Source: a bacterium (lineage in GTDB: Bacteria > Zhuqueibacterota > Zhuqueibacteria > Residuimicrobiales > Krinioviventaceae). Taken from it: a DNA stretch of 64,000 nt. Positions 34,079 through 42,639 of this stretch are shown piece after piece. The DNA lies in NCBI GenBank assembly GCA_029561455.1, contig JAKQIY010000065.1, positions 211,501 through 275,500 on the forward strand. The letters run 5' to 3'. Both the position numbers and the translations under genes were made by a program. Positions within the stretch are counted from its first letter, which is position 1, and each line of letters opens with the position of its first letter. The notes beneath the pieces were generated by a model. It had not been told where the DNA came from and did not search any database. It saw only the letters and a list, made by a program, of their open reading frames with translations.

Positions 34079-34468
34079 ATGTCCATAAACGATAAACTGA
34101 CCCCTGTGGAATGGGAAATTATGGAAACCGTGTGGCAACTCGGCGGTTCGCCCTCGGTGCGCGATGTACTGGCAAAAGCCTACCCCGACAGCGAAAAAGC
34201 CTATACCACCGTACAGACCATTATGAACACCCTGGTTAAAAAAGGGCTGCTTATTTCACAAAAAATCGGACTGGTAAACTTTTACACTCCGGTAAAATCA
34301 CGCAATGACATGGTGCAATCGGAATTGAAAAACATGCTGTCGCGGGTATTTAACGGCTCGGCGCCGGCCATGGCTAATTACCTGCTCGATTCCCAGGACC
34401 TCAGTCTGGAAGAAATTCAAAAAATCAAAGACTTGCTTACCAAAAAAGCGCAAAAATTGCAGGATTAA
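34079..34468 (+). CDS. BlaI/MecI-family repressor, copy 1
   Basis: 129 residues. Winged-helix DNA-binding domain (LTPVEWEIMETVWQLGGSPSVRDVLAKAY, then TVQTIMNTLVKKGLL) and a C-terminal dimerisation tail with the usual cleavage/regulation region. Start at MSINDKL, preceded by GGAG. It should repress its own operon via the palindrome at 34037-34052 and be inactivated through the M56 protein encoded 16 bases downstream. The trigger need not be a beta-lactam, as no beta-lactamase is here. Nearly identical to the copy at 36173 (8 differences). Confidence 0.92.
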   Translation: MSINDKLTPVEWEIMETVWQLGGSPSVRDVLAKAYPDSEKAYTTVQTIMNTLVKKGLLISQKIGLVNFYTPVKSRNDMVQSELKNMLSRVFNGSAPAMANYLLDSQDLSLEEIQKIKDLLTKKAQKLQD

Positions 34469-34484
34469 CATTAAAGGATAAAAT

Positions 34485-36074
34485 ATGATCGCCTTTATAA
34501 ATTCGGTAGGGGAAATATGGCTTGACTATTTCGGCCTGGCGGTTTTACAGAACACATTGTTTCTGGGCTGCATTTTCCTGGCGTTTTATATCCTTAAAAA
34601 AGCTGATGCCCGCATAAAATACGCCCTGGGCGTTGTTGGTTTGATCAAACTGCTGCTGCCGCCATTCCTGCCCGCGTCGTTTCCTGTTGTAAACTATATC
34701 CCATCCGACGGCGCAATCACCATTAGCGACATGCAACCGGAACAAATACTAGTTACCAATGCCGGGCCATTCATTACCACAGCCGGAATTTTATTTTCCC
34801 TGTGGTTCATCACTAGCCTGATGTATCTTTTCATTGTTATCGTTTCCACCCTGGTCATACAAATACGTCTCAATTCCGCCCACAATCTGAGCGCCGCAAA
34901 TTATAAAAAAGTGCAGCTCTACCAGTCCGATAAAATTCCCGTCCCCATGAGTGTGGGACTCTTTCCGAATAAAATCTATCTGCCCTCCTACTGGCGTGAA
35001 CTGCCGCCGGAAGGGCAAAATGTGCTGTTGCAGCACGAACTGGCGCACATTGAGCGCCGCGACGGCCTGGTGTATCTACTGCAAACCATTGTCCAGGCGC
35101 TGTACTTTTTTCACCCCTTTGTGTGGCTGCTGAACGAAAGGATCAACGAATACCGGGAAATGGCCTGCGACGACCAGGCTATCCGGGATGCACAACTGAC
35201 GCCTGATAACTATTCCCGCTACCTCGTGCAGGTGGCGGAAAAGATCGTCGCACCGCAGTGGAGTTATGCTTCGGTTTCGGCGCTTGTAAAACAAAAAAAT
35301 AAACTACTAAACCGTGTAACATATCAACTGCAGGAGGCTGATATGAAACAACTCGCAAAACACAAAATAACAGTGGTCTTTGTCACGCTGTTCGCCCTTA
35401 TGCTGCCGCTGTCGTGGTACAGTATGGCGGAAAAAGCGGTAGTCCAGGACAAAAATCCGGTTGCCACAGCAACCGATCCGCAAGAGTTTGGTGAAATTTA
35501 TGGTGAAATCAGCGATGCCAAATCCGGTAATTACATTATGAGCGCGAGAGTCAGTCTGCCGGGTACAGAAATGGTCGTGGCAACGCATGATAAAGGTCAG
35601 TTTTTTATCGGTAACGTAACACCGGGTGTTTATCCTCTGGAAGTATCACGCGATGGATTCAAAAATAAAAAAATAGAAAATGTTGAGGTTTCAGCATTGC
35701 GAACGTCCAGAGTGGATATCAAACTGGAGCCGGTTCTAGTCAGTAATAAAACGCGCCTCCCTGAAGATTTTGTGCCTTATGATGTTGCTCCCGAACCGGT
35801 GGGGGGATTTAAAAAGATACAAAAAAACCTGGTTTACCCGCAATCGGCTTTAAAAGCCGGCATACAAGGTCGTGTAGTCGTCAATATTAATATTGATGAA
35901 AAGGGCCAGGTTGTAGATACAAAAATTTTAAAAAGTCTGAGTGAAGAGTGCGACCAGGCGGCCATTAATGCCATCAAAGCCGTCAAGTGGGAACCGGCTC
36001 TTCAAAAGGAAAAACCGGTAAAAGTTTGGATTGGTATACCGGTTGTTTTCAAAATAAAAAACAAGCCACTATAG
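34485..36074 (+). CDS. M56 (BlaR1-like) peptidase fused to CarboxypepD-reg and TonB C-terminal domains, copy 1
   Basis: 529 residues. Four N-terminal membrane segments surround the M56 metalloprotease core with HELAH (184-188) and the helix INEYREMACDDQA (220-232). A further membrane segment (about 292-312) leads to a carboxypeptidase-regulatory-like domain (about 338-415) and a TonB C-terminal domain (about 440-525, YPQSALKAGIQGRVVVNINIDEKGQVVDTKI). M56 proteins cleave BlaI-type repressors on signal. The sensor is replaced by a TonB domain, suggesting coupling to outer-membrane receptors. An internal AGGAGG-ATG at 35332-35345 may start a separate TonB-like product. Confidence 0.87.
   Translation: MIAFINSVGEIWLDYFGLAVLQNTLFLGCIFLAFYILKKADARIKYALGVVGLIKLLLPPFLPASFPVVNYIPSDGAITISDMQPEQILVTNAGPFITTAGILFSLWFITSLMYLFIVIVSTLVIQIRLNSAHNLSAANYKKVQLYQSDKIPVPMSVGLFPNKIYLPSYWRELPPEGQNVLLQHELAHIERRDGLVYLLQTIVQALYFFHPFVWLLNERINEYREMACDDQAIRDAQLTPDNYSRYLVQVAEKIVAPQWSYASVSALVKQKNKLLNRVTYQLQEADMKQLAKHKITVVFVTLFALMLPLSWYSMAEKAVVQDKNPVATATDPQEFGEIYGEISDAKSGNYIMSARVSLPGTEMVVATHDKGQFFIGNVTPGVYPLEVSRDGFKNKKIENVEVSALRTSRVDIKLEPVLVSNKTRLPEDFVPYDVAPEPVGGFKKIQKNLVYPQSALKAGIQGRVVVNINIDEKGQVVDTKILKSLSEECDQAAINAIKAVKWEPALQKEKPVKVWIGIPVVFKIKNKPL
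35332..35345 (+). promoter_or_regulatory. Internal ribosome-binding site and ATG in the M56-TonB gene
   Basis: AGGAGG (35332-35337), a 5-base spacer and an in-frame ATG (35343). The polypeptide that would start here (residue 287 of the full chain) opens MKQLAKHKITVVF, a short basic segment then one membrane helix, then the regulatory-like and TonB domains. The same site is conserved at 37407-37420 in copy 2. Confidence 0.6.
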
Positions 36075-36114
36075 TCCCTAATCCATCCTAAAACTCCGGT
36101 CAGGGAGTAAGAAG

Positions 36115-36142
36115 ATTACTGTTAATTTCATGTACCAGTAAT
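36115..36142. promoter_or_regulatory. Inverted repeat between the two duplicated units
   Basis: ATTACTG (36115-36121) and CAGTAAT (36136-36142) are perfect arms 14 bases apart, 31 bases before the second blaI. It is not the TACTATAG-type operator of copy 1, and no good promoter precedes it, so copy 2 may depend on readthrough or on a different signal. Confidence 0.4.
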
Positions 36143-36172
36143 TAAAAATTTATGAAAACCTTTGGAGCAATA

Positions 36173-36562
36173 ATGTCTATTACCGATAAACTGACCCCCG
36201 CCGAATGGGAAATTATGGAAACCGTGTGGCAACTCGGCGGTTCGCCCTCGGTGCGCGATGTACTGGCAAAAGCCTACCCCGACAGCGAAAAAGCCTATAC
36301 CACCGTACAAACCATTATGAACACCCTGGTTAAAAAAGGGCTGCTTATTTCACAAAAAACCGGACTGGTTAACTTTTACACTCCGGTAAAATCACGCAAT
36401 GACATGGTGCAATCGGAATTGAAAAATATGCTGTCGCGGGTATTTAACGGCTCGGCGCCGGCCATGGCCAATTACCTCATCGACTCCCAGGACCTGAGTC
36501 TGGAAGAAATCCAGAAAATCAAAGACCTGCTCAACAAAAAAGCGCAACAATTAGAAGGATAA
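36173..36562 (+). CDS. BlaI/MecI-family repressor, copy 2
   Basis: 129 residues, start at MSITDKL with GGAG upstream. Differs from copy 1 at only about eight positions, mainly at the ends (for example V10 to A, I63 to T and the last residues), with nearly identical DNA through the middle. DNA-binding helices are unchanged, so it should recognise the same operators. It is 3 bases upstream of the second M56 gene. The pair arose by tandem duplication of the whole unit. Confidence 0.92.
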   Translation: MSITDKLTPAEWEIMETVWQLGGSPSVRDVLAKAYPDSEKAYTTVQTIMNTLVKKGLLISQKTGLVNFYTPVKSRNDMVQSELKNMLSRVFNGSAPAMANYLIDSQDLSLEEIQKIKDLLNKKAQQLEG

Positions 36563-36565
36563 AAT

Positions 36566-38137
36566 ATGATACCTTTTATAAATAACATCGGGGCGCTTTG
36601 GTTCGAATATTTCGGACTGGCGGTTCTGCAAAACACGCTGTTCCTCGGTTTCGTTTTCCTGGCTTTTTATCTATTAAAGAACGCCGATGCCCGCATCAAG
36701 TTCTCGCTAGGTGTGGTGGGACTGGTCAAGCTGTTGCTGCCGCCATTCCTGCCTGCTTCATTTTTCCCCGCTTCTAACCCGACCGGCGCTTTCATAATTG
36801 GCGACCTGCAATCCGGACAGGCGGTAATCACCACTTCCGCGCCCATGCTATCGACTACCGGCATTCTATTCAGCCTATGGATAATTACCATATTCATCTA
36901 TATCGCTATTGCCATGATTTCCACACTTGTTATGCTAAAGCGGCTCGGCTCCGCTCATCATCTACCTGCGGCAAGTTTTCACAATATTAAACTGTACCAA
37001 TCCGCCAACATAGTCGTCCCCATGAGTTTGGGACTGTTTCCGAATAAGATCTACTTGCCCTCCTACTGGCACGAACTGCCGCCGGAAGGACAAAATGTGC
37101 TGTTGCAGCACGAACTGGCGCACATTCAGCGCCGCGACGGACTGGTGTATCTACTGCAAACCATTGTTCAGGCGCTGTACTTTTTTCACCCCTTTGTGTG
37201 GATGCTGAACGAAAGGATCAACGAATACCGGGAAATGGCCTGCGACGACCAGGCTGTCCGGGATGCGCAACTGACACCCGATAACTATTCCCGCTACCTC
37301 GTGCAGGTGGCGGAAAAAATCGTCGAACCACAGTGGAGTTATGCTTCGGTTTCGGCGCTTGTAAAACAAAAAAATAAACTACTGAACCGTGTAACATATC
37401 AACTGCAGGAGGCTGATATGAAACAACTCGCAAAACACAAAATAACAGTGGTCTTTATCACGCTGTTCACCCTCATGCTGCCGCTGTCGTGGTACAGCAT
37501 GGCGGAAAAAGCGGCGGACCAGGACAAAAAACCGGTCACAGCCGTAGATCAACAAAATACCGGCAAAATCTTTGGCGTAATCAGCGACGCCAAATCCGGC
37601 AAATTTCTCGTCGGCGCCAAAATCACGCTGGCGGGTACAGAAATAATTCTGGCATCAGACAGCAAAGGCCAATTTTTTATCAGTACCGTTCCGCCGGGTG
37701 TTTATACCCTGGAAGTAGCGTGTGAGGGTTTTATTGGTAAAAAAGTGGAAAATGTCCGTGTGGCTGTAATGCAAACATCACAGGTGGATATCAAGCTGGA
37801 ACCTGGTACTGACAATGACAAGAACGCGCCGCCGCCCCCGCCATTGCCATTTGATGTTGCCCCCAAGCCGGTAAAAGGCTTTGAAGAACTGATGAAAAAT
37901 GTTGGGTATCCGGAATCTGCTCTTAAAGCCGGCATAGAAGGCAAAGTGCTTGTCAACGTATTATTTGATGAAAAAGGCAATATTGTAGAGACAAAAATTG
38001 AAAAGGGCCTGAATGAAGATTGCAACCAGGCAGCCATCAATGCCATTAAAGCCGTCAAGTGGGATCCGGCCATCAAAGACGGCAAGCCGATAAAAGTATG
38101 GCTTCACATACCCATTATTTTCAAACTGCAAAATTAA
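36566..38137 (+). CDS. M56 (BlaR1-like) peptidase fused to CarboxypepD-reg and TonB C-terminal domains, copy 2
   Basis: 523 residues with the same architecture as copy 1: N-terminal helices, HELAH, EYREMACDDQA, internal membrane helix, regulatory-like domain and TonB C-terminal domain (YPESALKAGIEGKVLVNVLFDEKGNIVETKI). The M56 core and following helix are almost identical to copy 1 in DNA, while residues about 65-155 and the C-terminal third have diverged; a PPPPPLP linker is added before the TonB domain. The mosaic suggests gene conversion or selection for different sensors on a shared protease. The internal AGGAGG-ATG is kept at 37407-37420. Confidence 0.87.
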   Translation: MIPFINNIGALWFEYFGLAVLQNTLFLGFVFLAFYLLKNADARIKFSLGVVGLVKLLLPPFLPASFFPASNPTGAFIIGDLQSGQAVITTSAPMLSTTGILFSLWIITIFIYIAIAMISTLVMLKRLGSAHHLPAASFHNIKLYQSANIVVPMSLGLFPNKIYLPSYWHELPPEGQNVLLQHELAHIQRRDGLVYLLQTIVQALYFFHPFVWMLNERINEYREMACDDQAVRDAQLTPDNYSRYLVQVAEKIVEPQWSYASVSALVKQKNKLLNRVTYQLQEADMKQLAKHKITVVFITLFTLMLPLSWYSMAEKAADQDKKPVTAVDQQNTGKIFGVISDAKSGKFLVGAKITLAGTEIILASDSKGQFFISTVPPGVYTLEVACEGFIGKKVENVRVAVMQTSQVDIKLEPGTDNDKNAPPPPPLPFDVAPKPVKGFEELMKNVGYPESALKAGIEGKVLVNVLFDEKGNIVETKIEKGLNEDCNQAAINAIKAVKWDPAIKDGKPIKVWLHIPIIFKLQN

Positions 38138-38148
38138 CATTATCCTTG

Positions 38149-38178
38149 TGTAGAGACAAGGCAGGCCTTGTCTCTACA
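38149..38178. terminator. Perfect 14-bp hairpin after the second M56 gene
   Basis: TGTAGAGACAAGGC (38149-38162), two bases, then its reverse complement at 38165-38178. No strong T run follows, so it may be a palindromic repeat that doubles as a transcript end. Confidence 0.55.
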
Positions 38179-38194
38179 TCAATTACAGAATGCT

Positions 38195-38810
38195 GGATGG
38201 GGGTCTTTTATAATCATTATAAAATCTAAAATATTAGCCGCTCTTGATAGAATCCACGATACCTATATAACAAATACCCTATCGTGCTTTTTGAATGATG
38301 GGGTATCTGCAATGCCGTGAATTCATATACTTTGATCCGGTGCGACGAATCCTAATCCGCCAAATTACCGAAAAAACCCCATCCTACCGGCTTGAATGAT
38401 GGGGTATCAACAATATCGTGAATTTCATATACCTTGATCCGGCGTAGCGAATCTTAATCCGCCAAATTACCGAAAAGACCCCATCCTACCCTTTGTCACC
38501 CCACTTGTAGGATAGGGTCTTTTATAATCATTGAAAATCTAAAATATTGACCGTTATTGAAAAAATCCATGATTCAAACAATACAGATACCCCATCGCAC
38601 TGCTTGATGCTTGAATGATGGGGTATCTGCAATGCCTTGAATTCATATACTTTGATCCGGTGCGACGAATCCTAATCCGCCAAAATACCGAAAAGACCCC
38701 ATCCTACCGTCTAAATTGATGGGGTATCTGTATTGTCTTGAATTTCTTGTATTGTAATTCAATGCGTCAAAATTATATCATGCAAATTACCGAAAAAACC
38801 CCATCCTACC
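38195..38810. repeat. Cluster of six ~90-bp repeat units in both orientations
   Basis: Units at about 38297-38389, 38398-38490, 38617-38709 and 38718-38810 begin GATGGGGTATC and end ACCCCATCCTACC. Units at 38195-38283 and 38508-38596 are inverted (starting GGATnGGGTC with TTTTATAATCATT, ending ATACCCCATCG or similar). Unit ends are mutually complementary (GATGGGGT/ACCCCATC), so each can fold into a long hairpin. Interiors share words such as TTGATCCGGTGCGACGAATC. No coding frame is supported. Confidence 0.8.
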
Positions 38811-38848
38811 GGCTGATAGCTGAGAACTGACAACTTGCTTTTCACGTC

Positions 38849-39061
38849 TCACCTATTCCTCACCCACCAGATGAATATCAAATAAATAAACCACAGGATC
38901 ACAAACATCTTCATGCCCCACCACAGGTTTTTGCCACCCTGGCGAAACACTTTTTTCACTTCTTCCGAATCGAATATTTTCCCCGAAGCGACCAAACCCA
39001 ATAATTTATCCCCAAACATAACCAGAAATAATATTAAAGCTATCCAGAAAAAATATCGCAT
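38849..39061 (-). CDS. Small two-helix membrane protein
   Basis: 70 residues, two hydrophobic helices (about 4-24 and 48-66) joined by a charged loop (SEEVKKVFRQGGKN). No known family recognised. It follows the MFS transporter gene by 16 bases on the same strand and is probably co-translated from the same message; it could be a small accessory subunit. Confidence 0.65.
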   Translation of the reverse strand: MRYFFWIALILFLVMFGDKLLGLVASGKIFDSEEVKKVFRQGGKNLWWGMKMFVILWFIYLIFIWWVRNR

Positions 39062-39077
39062 ATAGGAATCCGATTAT

Positions 39078-40208
39078 TTACTTTTTCAACTTTATATAAA
39101 AATACTGAAAAACAATTAATATCAACACCAGAACCAGGGCAATAAGGTAAGAAAACATAAAACCTTCAGAGTTTCCCGGCGTTAGGCGAATGAGCTGCGG
39201 GCCCAGTAAAAACCCGGTGCCGACCGCCACTTCATTAATGGCAATATTGCGCACTGAGTGTACCGGGTGGGTGAGACAATGGAACACGGCTGAAAAACTT
39301 AATGTGCAGGCAATAATACCTAATAATATTGCACCGCTGTAAATCATCAGAGTGTTGGTTGCAAAAAACAACATTAAAAGTCCCGCCACGGCAATCAAGC
39401 TCAGAAACGGTGCGATGCGGTAATTAAACAGCCAGTTGTTCCGCCTGATATATAATAAAACCCAACTGGCCTGGGTGATATTCATTAAAAACACCACCAA
39501 GCCTTTAACATAAGGGCGCAACTCCATTAAACCGGACTGTTTGGGAAATATAGTCAAAAACAGGGAGGTGATAATAATATTTACAAAGGCCCCGGCCCAG
39601 CCACTTACCGCCAAATCGGGTTTGGTGCCAAAGGTGGTATCCACATATTCTTTTACCGGCGCTACACTCTTTGGTTTGAAACGGGTCGCCATAACAACAA
39701 CCGTCAAACAAGCCGCAGCGGCAAAAAAGTACGAAGCGCTCCATGATCCCAGTTCACGAATCCACCCGCAAATAAACGGCCCGATGGCAAAGCCGATTGT
39801 CAATGAAGAAATATACGAGATGACGGATTCAGCCAGCGGTTTGGCAACCGCTTGCTGCACTTCTTTCATATAAGCCTGAAATGAATTAAAAAATAACGAG
39901 GTGCCGGCGGGTATAATTGTATAAATTATCACAACGATCAGGGTATTTTGCACAAAACCCAATACCACCGCCAGCAAAGCAACAAGACTTGCGCCGATCA
40001 TGATCATGCGTTTGGCCAGGTGCGGTTTGACGATTTTACCCATAAACAGCGAAAATAAAATATAACCCACGCCATAATTGGTGATCATTATGGAAATAAG
40101 GGATAAACTGGCGTTCTGTTCGGTGGCGCGCATCGGCCCGACAAACATAAAAATCCCCACCACCATATTAATGAGCAGCGGGTATATATAGATTAACAAG
40201 TGATTCAT
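39078..40208 (-). CDS. MFS transporter
   Basis: 376 residues with about twelve hydrophobic segments. The loop between helices 2 and 3 has the MFS-like FMGKIVKPHLAKRMIMIG pattern, and the second half has a matching repeat. Substrate is unknown. Slightly short for MFS but complete. First of a two-gene unit with a small membrane protein. The start MNHLLIYIYPLLI has a weak GGAAAAG site upstream. Confidence 0.8.
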   Translation of the reverse strand: MNHLLIYIYPLLINMVVGIFMFVGPMRATEQNASLSLISIMITNYGVGYILFSLFMGKIVKPHLAKRMIMIGASLVALLAVVLGFVQNTLIVVIIYTIIPAGTSLFFNSFQAYMKEVQQAVAKPLAESVISYISSLTIGFAIGPFICGWIRELGSWSASYFFAAAACLTVVVMATRFKPKSVAPVKEYVDTTFGTKPDLAVSGWAGAFVNIIITSLFLTIFPKQSGLMELRPYVKGLVVFLMNITQASWVLLYIRRNNWLFNYRIAPFLSLIAVAGLLMLFFATNTLMIYSGAILLGIIACTLSFSAVFHCLTHPVHSVRNIAINEVAVGTGFLLGPQLIRLTPGNSEGFMFSYLIALVLVLILIVFQYFYIKLKK

Positions 40209-40379
40209 CTTTTCCTGGTATTTTTAAGCAATTAATTTATACATTTTTCCAGAGAAATCAAACTAGAGAATAAATTTACCAGAACAATTTTCCATTAAAT
40301 GCGTTTTAATGACAAAGCAACACCGATGATTAATTACCGATAAATCACCATAATATATCATTAAACAAAGGAAGGCGTT

Positions 40380-40877
40380 ATGAAAAAAGTATTGTTCCTG
40401 TCGATTTTATTATGCGCGGCTATAGCATTTGCCGGGCCGAATTACAGCGGTGAATGGACTTTGAATAAGGAAAAAAGCGGCATCGATGAGAACGGCCCCG
40501 GTTTCAGAATGTTCTCCGGCAATCTCGTGGTGGTTCACAATAATGTCCTGACAGTTACCCGCACTGGGCTTAATCGTGATGGTCAGGAAACCAAAACCGA
40601 AGAAAAATACACTCTTGACGGCAAAGAATGCTTCAACAAAACCGAATTCCGTGAAAAAACCTCCACTGTTACTTTTTCTGCGGACGGTAAAACCATGACC
40701 ATCAAATCCGTCACTAAAATGAACCGCGACGGCAATGAATTTTCTATGGAAGGCACGGAAAAATGGTCGCTGCAAGCCGACGGGAAAATATTATTCATCG
40801 ACTCGACCACCAATTCCCCCCGCGGTGAACGAACCATGCAATTGTATTATGATCTCAAACCCAAGGCTGCCAAGTAG
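40380..40877 (+). CDS. Secreted protein of unknown function
   Basis: 165 residues. A clear signal peptide (1-19, LCAAIAFA) is followed by a beta-rich domain beginning NYSGEWTLNKEKSGI, resembling small lipocalin-like periplasmic proteins of unknown role, with repeated strand patterns (TVTRTGLNRDG, TMTIKSVTKMNRDG). The ATG follows AAGGAAGG. Ends base-to-base with the convergent polyprenyl synthase gene. Confidence 0.75.
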   Translation: MKKVLFLSILLCAAIAFAGPNYSGEWTLNKEKSGIDENGPGFRMFSGNLVVVHNNVLTVTRTGLNRDGQETKTEEKYTLDGKECFNKTEFREKTSTVTFSADGKTMTIKSVTKMNRDGNEFSMEGTEKWSLQADGKILFIDSTTNSPRGERTMQLYYDLKPKAAK

Positions 40878-41861
40878 TTAACTGTTTCTCCCGGCAACCA
40901 GATCAATCAATTCCCCAAGCTGTAGTCTGGCGCTGTTATCCGGTAAAGGTAACAGCGCTTTTTTTGCATCCTGCAAACAAGTATCAACTTCCAACCGGGC
41001 GGCATCCAGAGTTTTAGTTTGTTTAAACAAGTCAATGACCGCCCTGACATCGTCAGTCGTTACCTTGCCCTTGTGCAATATAGCTTGTAATTGTTTTTTT
41101 TGCCGGTCATCGCTGTGTTGTAACGCATGAACGACCAGAAATGTCTTTTTATTGGCTTCCAGGTCGCTGCCAATATCTTTGCCTAACACATTTTCTTCGG
41201 CAATCACATCCAGTAAATCATCCTGGATCTGAAAAGCCCGGCCCAGTTTTTTACCGTAAATACGCATAGCCGCCATTTGCTCCGCCGTGCCACCGCCGAG
41301 AACAGACCCTACATGGCAGGCAACCGAAAACAATTCCGCGGTCTTTTTATCGATCATATCAAAATATTCAGCCAGCGTTACATCTTTACGCGATTCAAAC
41401 TCTTTATCCAGGGTTTGCCCTTCGCATACCTGCAATATACCGCGGGAGAAATCATCCAGTACCTGCGCTAACCGGTTATGGCTGCGGCGATGCAGCATCG
41501 AATAAGCCAGCACCAGCAAGGCATCCCCGGAAAGGATTGCCACATTGCGATCCCATTTTTTATGAACAGTTTCCTTGCCGCGCCGCAAGTCGTCATTATC
41601 CATAATGTCATCATGCACCAGGGTAAAATTATGCACCAATTCCAGGGCAACGGCGGCGTCGAGGGCGTCTTCCGGCCTGCCGCCTGTCGCTTCACACACC
41701 AGTAATAACAATACCGGGCGCAATCTCTTCCCGCCGGAGGCAATGGCATAACGGATCGGTTCATACAAGGTTACTGGATTTTCAGAAGGTACGGCCTGAA
41801 ACATTCGTTCAACGACCATATCCTTCAAACTTTTCATTTTAGCATCAAAACTCGGTGTCAA
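40878..41861 (-). CDS. Polyprenyl (short- to medium-chain) diphosphate synthase
   Basis: 327 residues of the trans-prenyltransferase family. The first aspartate-rich motif is DDIMDND (84-90) and the second QIQDDLLDV (about 215-223); the RLRP and GGKR motifs at 43-49 are present. F79, five residues before the first motif, is a bulky residue that in related enzymes limits product length to about C15-C20. That is inference by analogy. TTG start with a GGAG ribosome-binding site; an internal ATG at residue 9 is possible. Confidence 0.9.
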   Translation of the reverse strand: MTPSFDAKMKSLKDMVVERMFQAVPSENPVTLYEPIRYAIASGGKRLRPVLLLLVCEATGGRPEDALDAAVALELVHNFTLVHDDIMDNDDLRRGKETVHKKWDRNVAILSGDALLVLAYSMLHRRSHNRLAQVLDDFSRGILQVCEGQTLDKEFESRKDVTLAEYFDMIDKKTAELFSVACHVGSVLGGGTAEQMAAMRIYGKKLGRAFQIQDDLLDVIAEENVLGKDIGSDLEANKKTFLVVHALQHSDDRQKKQLQAILHKGKVTTDDVRAVIDLFKQTKTLDAARLEVDTCLQDAKKALLPLPDNSARLQLGELIDLVAGRNS

Positions 41862-41929
41862 GGCTCACTCCCAAATACTCAAATTTAATCAGGCAAATTA
41901 CAATTTAAGGAAATGAGAAGCAAGAAAAA

Positions 41930-41962
41930 AAAAGCTCCCGAAATGATTTTTCGGGAGCTTTT
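41930..41962 (-). terminator. Intrinsic terminator of the pentapeptide-repeat transcript
   Basis: AAAAGCTCCCGAAA (41930-41943) pairs over 14 bases with TTTCGGGAGCTTTT (41949-41962). A long T run follows on the minus strand, matching the end of the gene at 41986. Confidence 0.88.
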
Positions 41963-41985
41963 AAAAATAAATTATGTTCATCGGC

Positions 41986-42558
41986 CTAGCCGCCAATAAC
42001 ATCCTTCATATTAGCGCCGGATAGATTAGCGCCCATAGTAATTGCATTAGTCAGGGTAGCACCGGTTAAATTAGCATTGACCAGGGAAGCGCCGGAAAGA
42101 TCACTGCGCACCAGGTGCGATTGTTCTAAATTACACCGGTCAAGTTTGGCGTTACGCAGGCTGGCGCGTTTCAACCTGGCTCTGGATAAATTGGCGCCCG
42201 TCAGATCGGCGTTGTCCAGATTTGAACCCAACAAAGCGGCATGGGTTAAATTAGCGCCTTTTAGACTGCTGCCTTCGAGGTTACTGTCCTGCAGATTGGT
42301 GTCTTCCAGGTTTGCGCCATCAAGGTTGGCATTATGTAAATTGCTGCCGAACAGAAAGGTTTCGCGCAGATTCGCGCCGGAAAGATCGGCGCCTTCCAGA
42401 TTGGAGTTTTGTAAATGCGCGGCAGAAAGATTGGCTCCGCTAAAATTGACGTTTTTCATAGTGCCATAAGATAAATCCGCACCCGACAAATTGGCTCCTG
42501 CAAGGGATTCACCTGTCTCAAGCTTTTTTAATATTTCATCTCTGCTATATTGGGACAT
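41986..42558 (-). CDS. Pentapeptide-repeat protein
   Basis: 190 residues, mostly tandem A(D/N)LxX repeats from about residue 20 to the end (ANLSGADLSYG, ANLEDTNLQDSNLEG and so on), which fold into a right-handed quadrilateral beta helix. A short N-terminal segment (MSQYSRDEILKKLETGE) matches a common cap. The ATG at 42558 has a GGAG ribosome-binding site. Function is not predictable: such helices range from gyrase protectors to scaffolds. Lies 81 bases after the STAS gene and may share its transcript. Confidence 0.9.
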   Translation of the reverse strand: MSQYSRDEILKKLETGESLAGANLSGADLSYGTMKNVNFSGANLSAAHLQNSNLEGADLSGANLRETFLFGSNLHNANLDGANLEDTNLQDSNLEGSSLKGANLTHAALLGSNLDNADLTGANLSRARLKRASLRNAKLDRCNLEQSHLVRSDLSGASLVNANLTGATLTNAITMGANLSGANMKDVIGG

Positions 42559-42639
42559 AACAATCTCCTTGAGATTTTTACAGTATTGCATTATAGACAA
42601 TTTCAAACACTTTTACAATATATTTTTTATAAAAATTCA

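Noticed and set aside
34079-38137. Beta-lactam resistance operon
   Set aside because: BlaI/BlaR1-like proteins are present but no beta-lactamase or PBP2a gene, and the sensor domain is replaced by TonB-type domains.
38195-38810. A CRISPR array
   Set aside because: Units of ~90 bases occur in both orientations, with similar rather than unique interiors, and no cas gene is near.
42077-42469. Plus-strand arginine/leucine-rich reading frame
   Set aside because: Antisense of the pentapeptide repeats; periodicity comes from the real gene.
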